The position numbers were made by a program, and so were the translations under genes. This document shows, one piece after another, positions 57,186 to 64,000 of a stretch of 64,000 nucleotides of DNA. The stretch comes from Papaver somniferum (Eukaryota > Streptophyta > Magnoliopsida > Ranunculales > Papaveraceae): NCBI RefSeq assembly GCF_003573695.1, contig NC_039362.1, positions 175,035,690 to 175,099,689 on the forward strand, in the 5' to 3' direction. Every line of letters begins with the position of its first letter. Positions within the stretch are counted from its first letter, which is position 1. The notes beneath the pieces were generated by a model. It saw only the letters and a list, made by a program, of their open reading frames with translations, made no database searches and was not told the DNA's origin.

Positions 57186-58290
57186 TCCTAACCAAAAGAA
57201 TATATTTTACACAAAATTGGTTAAAAAGACCAACAATTCCTGAGTGAAATGAACAGTTAGATTTTGATACTGTTTAAATGGACAAAAATGTAAAAATAGG
57301 CGGGATGTAACCAGTTTCATCGTGCCCATTTTCAAATATTTTTTCTTATTTTTAATTTACACAGGATGTATCCAATTTCATCCTTGCTATTTTTTAAATT
57401 TAAGATAGGATGAATCCAGTTTCATCCTAGGTATTTTTTTTTGGCCATTTCACCCAAACTATTTTTTACTCGTCCATTTGAACCGTGATTTAAAAATATT
57501 TGGACAAATAACCCATTTTCCGTATATTTTATTCCTTTATACTTGCTCGTCTTCTCGTCTTCTCTTCTTATACTTTCTTGCTGTCTTCTCGTCTTCTCTT
57601 CCATTAGTATTAGTTTCCCATCAAATGTTAGATTAAAAAAGATGCAGCTGCAGGTAAGTTCTGTTTCATCCAAAAGTTGATTTTAAGTTTTTGGATTTTC
57701 ATGAGGAGTATTATATGAATTAATGAAACCTAAATAGCAAATTAATTTTTTTTGGCAGGATACAAATGAAAAATCAAATTGTACACAAGATGGACATGGA
57801 AGGATGATATCTTTTTACAAATATTAGTTGCTTATATTAGACATATCAGTGGTTTATGGTCGAAATAGATGGTGTATTAGCTTTTCATTTTCTTGTAATT
57901 TTCTTTTGTGAAATAAGGATGCAGTTTAATCTGCCCGTACTCTGTTATTTTGGAATACTATTCCATAGTCTTCATATGAATACCGCATTGCCATGAGATC
58001 CTCTCTGCGAATGATTTCTCTGAAGGACCAGGTCTCGTTCACTCCAATGTCTCCTTCTTATCTATTATATACGAAGAATGTTGGCATTGCCTTACTACTT
58101 TAAATGATCATTTGCTAAAATGTTAATTGTCTTCTGTTAGAATGAGTCAAATGACTACATTTCCTACTTTACCAGTAAAACAATGGTAGAATCATTTGCT
58201 AAAATGTTAATTGCCTTGTGGCATCTAGACCATTTCCTCTACTTGTAGCAGTAAAATAATGGTAGAATCTACATAAGGTATAGACATAGA
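57186..58290. other. Gene-free DNA inside the inverted repeat
   Basis: Three imperfectly palindromic phrases GGATGTAACCAGTTTCATC, GGATGTATCCAATTTCATCC and GGATGAATCCAGTTTCATCC lie at 57303, 57364 and 57408. A CT-rich stretch at 57545-57605 contains a duplicated TCTTCTCGTCTTCTCTTC. A direct repeat of CATTTGCTAAAATGTTAATT occurs at 58107 and 58193. No gene. Confidence 0.5.
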
Positions 58291-58700
58291 GTGTTGTTGG
58301 GTAAATTACTAATAATGTAACTGAGACGAAGATACTTAGCTCAAACCGATGTTGCTGGAGATGCACAGAAAATGTAGAGGCAGGTATACGATACGCTGTC
58401 CTAAAGGCAATATCGCCTGCCACTCCTCTGAGATGCTACAGCAGTTGGCGAGTCACCTCCAGGATACAACTACAGTTAGTACCCCTCAATGTAGCATACA
58501 ATGAGGGTACCCTTAGAGCTTGGCAGAACTTAAAACAGTAGAAGAGATGTTTACAGAAAAACAGAGGGAGAGTAGAAGAGATGTTTCTCTGTGGTGTGTA
58601 TTTTCTGAGTTTACAACTACTCTCTTATATAGTGTTTGTGTAGTTACAAACAAGAAAGAAAATCCATGCTTATGACAGAAATACTGGTAATGTTGGGTTA
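58291..58700 (-). mobile_element. Copia-like LTR fragment
   Basis: The minus strand reads GTATCCTGGAGGTGACTCG, then CTCAGAGGAGTGGCAGGCGA and TATTGCCTTTAGGACAGCG (about 58390-58480). This phrase order recalls the LTR/leader of several plant Copia elements. TGTTGGGTAAATTAC (58290) may be the element edge. No coding sequence. The family is from memory, so moderate-low confidence. Confidence 0.4.
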
Positions 58701-58762
58701 AAGATAGTGCAAGAAAAGTTGTTTTGTCAGGCATGGAGCAGTGTGTTGCTGCCAAGCCAAAT

Positions 58763-58890
58763 ACGTACAGACAAGGGATCCAGGACAAAACACGTACAGA
58801 CAAAGAAGCCAAGACAAGCACGTTCAGACAAAGAAGCCAAGACAAGCACGTTCAGACAAAGAAGTCAGGACAAAACACGTACAGACAAAG
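58763..58890 (+). repeat. 28/29-bp minisatellite
   Basis: Units start at 58763, 58792, 58820, 58848 and 58877 (periods 29, 28, 28, 29), with core ACGTACAGACAAAGAAGCCA. Four full units and a partial one. The alternation ACGTAC/ACGTTC shows unit turnover. Not a CRISPR: there are no unique spacers. Confidence 0.9.
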
Positions 58891-58949
58891 AAAATATTCT
58901 TCTACTTGTGTGGAAAACACGTACCAAAAATTTCAGCAAAAAGATAGGA

Positions 58950-59085
58950 TCTAATGAACCCACACCCACACCCATACCCGAGCCCGACCGGACGGCGGCG
59001 ACGTGCGTGCTTCTGTGCGAAGCACCGCGCGTACGGGAAAGGCAACCTTGCCCTAGTCTAGGCCTTCCCTCCAAGCACAAAAGTC
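58950..59085. other. GC-rich, CpG-dense island
   Basis: Starts with CCCACACCCACACCC and CCCGAGCCCGACC, then GGACGGCGGCGACGTGCGTG and a CGCGCGTACGGG stretch, well above the GC content of its surroundings. Similar CCCGAGCCCGA-type runs occur inside some plant LTRs, so it may belong with the Copia-like fragment. No gene. Confidence 0.5.
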
Positions 59086-59534
59086 TAATGACCCAAGGGC
59101 CATGCCCTTATAGCCAATTCTATGGTATTTAAGTCTAAAACTCTTTAGATTTTAGTCAATGTAGGACTATTGTTTTATCTATTCAAATGAAAAAACAATT
59201 AATGGGCAATAGGTCTAGGGATCAAAACATAGTCCATGAAAAAATTGGTATTTTTAAAGCGTTTTTTCTAACAAGTACATGAGAGGAACAACTATATGTC
59301 AAGTTAAACCTCTCTACAGTTGATCCTCTCTCAGGACTTGATGATATATGTCAAGTTGAACCTCTCTACAGTTTTTTTGGCACAAACAGTACATGACTGC
59401 TTAAACCCATAGCTCTATTCGTCAATATAATAGCCAAAGGACAAGGTATTCAATCAATTTCTCCTTTTAATTTTTCCCGCCAGCTCTTTTTATAGCTACT
59501 GTAATCCATGGATGCTGTTAATATACTTTTCTTG

Positions 59535-59700
59535 TAGGTTCGGTAGAAAAATATCTATAATTTGGTTTGAGTCTTTATTGTTTTGAATTTCCTTCCTTGA
59601 TTTTCTCTCCTCTCTAACGGTGACCAGCTTCTTTTATTAATAGGAAACTACCTTGGACACATGACGGATAATTACCGGTGGGACACAAGGAGACATCTAT
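59535..59700. repeat. Right arm of the inverted repeat
   Basis: Inverted partner of 57020-57185 (GAGTCTTTATTG, CTCCTCTCTAACGGTGACCA, CTTCTTTTATTAAT). Outside it the similarity ends near GACATCTATCC (about 59692-59702). Confidence 0.75.
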
Positions 59701-60030
59701 CCACTTTCCTAGATCTTTTCGTGGTTTTTTATTGGTGGAGTAAGAGGAAGAGAGAACAGGAGAGACCGAGAGGGAAAGTTTAAGCAACACAAATATTTAG
59801 CCCACCAATTTCGCTAGTTTAGTCCATGACGTCCATTAGTTTAATTGCCATTAGAAAGGCGTTATGTTCCTATGCTCCTCCTCTACTTGCCGTTATGTTC
59901 CTATGCTCCTCCTCTACTTGCTCACATTTGATATCAGTACTCTTCTTTTGCATTTTGTCGCTATGAAAAGAGCATGTTCATTTACAAGCTCTTTCATTCA
60001 CAATTAATCCATATCGTTGATGTTGTGTTT
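59701..60030. other. Gene-free spacer
   Basis: Contains a direct duplication of GTTATGTTCCTATGCTCCTC at about 59863 and 59892. No gene. Confidence 0.5.
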
Positions 60031-61226
60031 TGAAAATGCGGGGTACAACAACCACACCCAACAATTCGTTTGGTAATCTGAGAAGACTTACTCCAATATA
60101 CTTTTTAGAGAATCAACTAGACAGTCAGACTCAATCTAGAGAAAAGTTTATACATGAGTTTAAATCTATAACTCTTAATTCAATCTGCAATCAGCAAACA
60201 GAAATTTGTGAGCCCGATTGAATATAAAAGAAGTAACTTGAACGATACCAAAGACCAATGTTCAAGGATCAATCAATTTCATCAACAACTAAAGGTTAAA
60301 ATTCCTAATTGATCGATACAACGCACAACCTGTGACTGTGATATTTCAATTATATAACAAAATATAATGCGGAAAAGAAACAACACAGACACCAGAGTTT
60401 TGTTAACAAGGAAAACCGCAAATGCAAAAAAATCCTTGAACCTAGTCCAGCTTTGAACACCACACTGTATTAAGCCGCTACAGACACTAGCCTACTACCA
60501 ATGAAGTTCGGACTGGACTATAGTTGAACCCTTATCAATCTCACACTGATTCAAGGTACAGTTGCGTTCCTTACGTCTCTGATCCCAGCAGGATGCTACG
60601 CACTTGATTCCCTTAGTTGATCTCACCCGCAACCAAGAGTTGCTACGACCCAAAGTCGAAGACTTGATAAACAAATCTATCTCACACATAAAAGTCTATT
60701 GGAATAGATAAATATGTCTCCCACAGAAATACATAAGAGTTTTTTGTTCCATCTTTTGATAAATCAAGGTGAAAATGAACCAATTTATAAACCGGTCTTA
60801 TATTCCCGAAGAACAACCTAGTATTATCAATCACCTCACAATAATCTTAATCGATTAACGAAACAAGATATTGTGGAATCACAAACGATGAGATAAAGGT
60901 GTTTGTGATTACTTTTCTATCTTGCCTATCGGAATATAAAGCTCGAGCCAATTCTTTCAATTGCATTCAACACGATAGAAACAGCAAGATCAGATCACGC
61001 AACTACAAAGAAAATAGTTGGGTCCGGCTTCACAATCCCAATGAAGTCTTCAAGTCGTAAACCTACGGGTCTCATGAGAAACCTAAGGTTAAAGGAGAAT
61101 CGACTCTAGTTTATGCAACTAATAACATACAGAAGTGTGGGGATTAGGTTTCCCAGTTGCTAGAGTTCTCCTTTATATAGTTTTCAAATCAGGGTTTGCA
61201 ATCCAAGTTACCTTGGTAACAAAGCA
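60031..61226 (-). mobile_element. SIRE-type Copia LTR fragment, minus strand
   Basis: On the minus strand the end reads GTACCCCGCATTTTCA (to 60031), like the end of the LTR at 7530. Further in are CTGCATTTGCGGTTTTCCTT and GTTAACAAAACTCTGGTGTC (about 60390-60440), the same landmarks as in the plus-strand LTR, in the same order. No primer-binding site or coding region adjoins. The upstream part of the LTR is cut off at 61227 by a LINE. Confidence 0.55.
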
Positions 61227-61846
61227 TTTTTTTTTGGCAAAACAAGGAGATTTTAGAAGGGGGATAGGCCAAACCTCAGGAGAAGGAGAGAAAGAGAAAA
61301 AAACAAAAGATAACATGTTACAGATTATTTGAAACGATAAGAAGACAGACTCGATCTGTCACTACCCAAAGCTTCTCGTATAAAATATGGTGGCTCATTC
61401 CACCATTGAGACCCTGTAGTAGCTCCGCGTTTAGCCAAAAAATCAACCAAAAAATTACCTTCTGTATAAATATGAGAATATCTGAATTCCATCGATGATA
61501 AAAATCTCAAACAATTTTCCCAATGAATGGCAAACCTCCACGAAATCAGAGAAGGATCTGATAACGCCTTAATAACGTGCATCGAGTCACATTCAAACCA
61601 AATACGAGTCATCCCTCTCGTCCGTGCAATTCGAAAAGCGAATATAACACCCCAAAACTCAGCAGACACTACGCCAATTGACTGTGCCAAACATCCAACA
61701 CCCAAGCTGTAGTGATTGCGAAACACGACTCCACATCCAGATGGTCTAAGGTTGCCTAAAGAACATCCATCTGCATTAATATTAATCCATCCATATAACG
61801 GAGGATTCCAATTTACCTCTATTATCTTCGAAGCTTTAGCCGCTCT
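61227..61846 (-). mobile_element. 5'-truncated LINE tail with RNase H domain
   Basis: Poly-T at 61227-61235 marks the 3' end. A minus-strand frame is open from 61846 to its stop at 61325 (about 173 codons): WININADGCSLGN, GVVFRNHYSLGV, SAEFWGVIFAFRIA, FECDSMHVIKAL, then HIYTEGNFLVDFLAKRG, the D-E-D pattern and NxxAD-like end of a plant LINE RNase H. The LINE is cut exactly where the Cassandra-like LTR starts. No target duplication was recognised. Confidence 0.8.
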
Positions 61847-62120
61847 TGTAATACCCCGATATTCGGCAGTGGTTGGCCGAATGGAATATAAGTAATGATT
61901 TGTCCTTTCCTAACACCGAGGCCTTTTCAGCATAATTGGCACCAGAGTTGGCAGAAAAGTCTTCAGTTAAGCGTGCTCGGGCGGGAGCAATCCAGGGATG
62001 GATAATCTCCCGGGAAGTTTCTGCTGGATTATCGCAGCGATGTCCATTGAAAACCCCACACTGCCGGATGACCGCAGTGGCTAAGTGGGGACAGTATCGG
62101 TGGAGGGACGGGTCATTACA
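61847..62120 (+). mobile_element. Cassandra-like LTR with 5S rRNA-derived core
   Basis: Runs from TGTAATACCCCG (61847) to GGTCATTACA (62120), the TG...CA ends and TGTAA/TTACA symmetry known for Cassandra TRIM LTRs. The centre resembles plant 5S rRNA and its internal promoter: A-box AGTTAAGCGTGCTCGG (61965-61980), a decayed intermediate element GGATGGATAATC (61996-62007), and a C-box CTCCCGGGAAGTTTC (62007-62021). Only one LTR is seen, with no tRNA-Met primer site beside it and no matching 5-bp flanks (GCTCT versus AAACA). So it is a solo or truncated LTR, not a 5S gene. Confidence 0.85.
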
Positions 62121-64000
62121 AAACAAATAATAATAAAGGAAATCAAAACGAGATGACTTTGATGTATTCCCTTAAGGATTTGAAACGTGTTTTCTGTTTA
62201 GGAAAATCTATTTATGGTATTTCTTTAGTATTTTGCACCGCACGTTGTGATTGGTTAGTGATAATCATTTGGCTACATGTCAAGTTTTTATTGGATGTTG
62301 ACTTGTTTGATTCTTGACTTGGGAAAATAGCAGATTTTGGGTTGGGTTTGTATCCGATACCCATAGCTCGGTCAAAAGACGTTTAAGCGAACTAGGCACC
62401 CACCGAATATATATATATATAAGGGTTACATTTTTAGGTTTTACCTTTTAGTTATCTTCTCCCTTAACCGCACAAAAAGGAAAAACAGAAAAAGTAGAAA
62501 GGCAGACGTTAACTATATTGGTGATTCATCTTTTCTAAGTACGATTATTTGGCTAGCATTTAAGGTAGACGCACCACTAACTAAATCTTGTTTTATTTGA
62601 ATTCATATTTATGGTTTTAATTATTATGGTGACGTGATTGATGGTATTGTATTTATTGATTTCATGATGATGTTGAAGTTGTGAGAAGTATGTATATGTT
62701 TGATAAATTGTGGTCCTTGGGAATTGATGGTTGCTTCCCGAAAGACTTGCCTGTTTGACGGGGTACGAGATATCCTTGGGAGTTGAAGGTTGCCTCCCTA
62801 AAAACAACATGGGGCTTATTATGAGTTGATGGTTGCCTCCTATTTGACTGCTAAATCCATGGGCTCCCTGGGACGAGCGGATTGATTGAATTTATTGTTG
62901 TTTATGGATAAGGTGTTTCCATGTGTTTGCTGTGTTGTTAATCATGTTAGATGTTTTTAAAAGGAATTGAAAAATATTGCATAAAATGTTTTGTTGCTTC
63001 TTTGCCTATTGGGCGTCACAACTCACGTCGTATTATGACAAAAAATTCCATATTTGATGTGTGACAAGGGAGATGATCAACTTGGAGCCTAGATAATGAT
63101 TAGAGATGTCTAAAGTTATCATTTATGCCTAAAATTCTATTTTAAGATGTAATTAATCATAGTTTGAATGCTGTAAAAATATTGTATGATGTTTAGTTGA
63201 CTGATCATCATTTTAAATTACCAATAAATGTAAAACATCTTAAGGGACATGTGGTGAAATTTATAGAATTTTCTGAGTTGTATAACTATTTTTAAAACAA
63301 TTCTTTATACGATTGTTAAATCCAAAAAATATCTGACCGTTTTAAATGTCTTATAAAAATCCTAATTAAGAGCTATGATACATTGGTTTTTAGATCTTAG
63401 TGTCCACGGAGGAAATCACCACCTATATTTTATCTTTCTAAAATGACAAGACTCGTCCAATTCTGAGTTGTACGCGATTTCATATAATATTTCTAAAACA
63501 GAGTGTCACGGTTTTGTTTTTCAGAAATTTTGGTCAACTACGAGTTTGACTGTGGTCTTTGTCTATTAATCTTCAATTAACAATTCTAGAAAATTTATGA
63601 ACAATAGTGTTAGCAGTGTGGATTAATCCATATAAATATAATGAATTTTGGAACTCGTATGAAGTTTGTAAATTTTAGGAATCTAACTTTCTCTGTTTTC
63701 AGTTTTACAATTTGGTGTTCAAATCGTTACTTATTAATTAATCATAAAACATGAACGGTGTTAGTATTTTTATTTGAGAACCAAAATGTGTTTTTTCCGG
63801 TGGCTTTAAATTTAGATTAAATCGACGGTTAGATTATCCTAAATAATTTTCTAAGTATTCCACTGCGATAGAAATGGTAACTTGACCATAAATTAATTAA
63901 GCCCAAATGAATTACTTAACGAGCTTGGACTTAGTAGCCGGGCTTCGGCTATGGTATCGAAGTAGCACTCCCGGTTTTCGGGCATGGGATCCGAGCAAGA
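62121..64000. other. Gene-free DNA, probable Gypsy LTR-type repeat
   Basis: No gene. A phrase GGGAATTGATGGTTGCTTCC / GGGAGTTGAAGGTTGCCTCC / GAGTTGATGGTTGCCTCC occurs at about 62718, 62779 and 62825, and the last 100 bases (GCCGGGCTTCGGCTATGGTA, GTAGCACTCCCGG) have the look of plant Gypsy LTR sequence. A TA microsatellite lies at 62410-62422. No boundaries could be set, and the window ends inside it. Confidence 0.4.

Noticed and set aside
58707..59132. 141-codon frame over the minisatellite and GC-rich island
   Set aside because: Open only because of the repeat and low stop density of GC-rich sequence; three overlapping frames are equally open and none has a domain.
61961..62021. A 5S rRNA gene
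   Set aside because: Only the promoter-core half resembles 5S, the intermediate element is decayed, and it lies between TG...CA LTR ends typical of Cassandra.

Overview
The window is nuclear DNA of a flowering plant, most likely a eudicot. The evidence is AT-rich intergenic sequence, multi-exon genes with GT-AG introns, an F-box gene of the plant F-box-associated (FBA) type, and nested plant LTR retrotransposons, LINEs and MITEs. There is no sign of bacterial, organellar or viral gene organisation. The repeat style made me think of a Papaveraceae-like genome, but that is a weak guess. Only three genes look intact: two long paralogues of a plant-specific, En/Spm TnpA-like protein family and one single-exon F-box gene. 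Most of the rest is transposon sequence in layers.

Layout. 1-9.9 kb: no gene; LTR relics including a SIRE-type Copia LTR (about 5.6-7.5 kb), a long hairpin (2330-2403) and a 0.95-kb non-autonomous DNA transposon (8349-9295; 17-bp perfect terminal inverted repeats, 9-bp target duplication, many CCGACT motifs). 10.0-14.4 kb: gene 1 (7 coding exons, 884 aa). 15.0-31.8 kb: a decayed LINE with a 13-bp target duplication, itself hit by a hAT-like MITE (20169-20704) and by an Athila-type Ty3/Gypsy element (20816-31360, 5-bp target duplication). 32.4-37.1 kb: gene 2 (7 coding exons, 1047 aa), a paralogue of gene 1 with identical lengths for coding exons 2-5. Removing the nested insertion leaves the two genes only about 1.7 kb apart, so they began as a tandem pair.

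37.4-52.2 kb: three tandem copies of a segment carrying, on the minus strand, an F-box gene and an intron-containing pseudogene of translation initiation factor eIF3 subunit h, with patches of Gypsy gag and protease. Only the third F-box gene (50863-52044) is open from end to end. The first copy was shortened by a deletion, and the third gained a hAT-like MITE whose empty site survives in the second. 52.3-55.4 kb: a 5'-truncated LINE (minus strand) split by an Athila-type solo LTR, both with target duplications, then another LINE tail. 55.4-64 kb: no gene; a roughly 165-bp inverted repeat pair, a Copia-like LTR fragment with a 28-bp minisatellite, a minus-strand SIRE-type LTR, a third LINE tail, and a Cassandra-like LTR with a 5S rRNA-derived core.

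The most unusual biology is in the paralogous pair. Both keep an intact reading frame across six introns, yet four separate internal repeat arrays differ in copy number in exact codon multiples, so these proteins grow and shrink by in-frame repeat turnover. I found no CRISPR array, tRNA gene or bacterial-type system.
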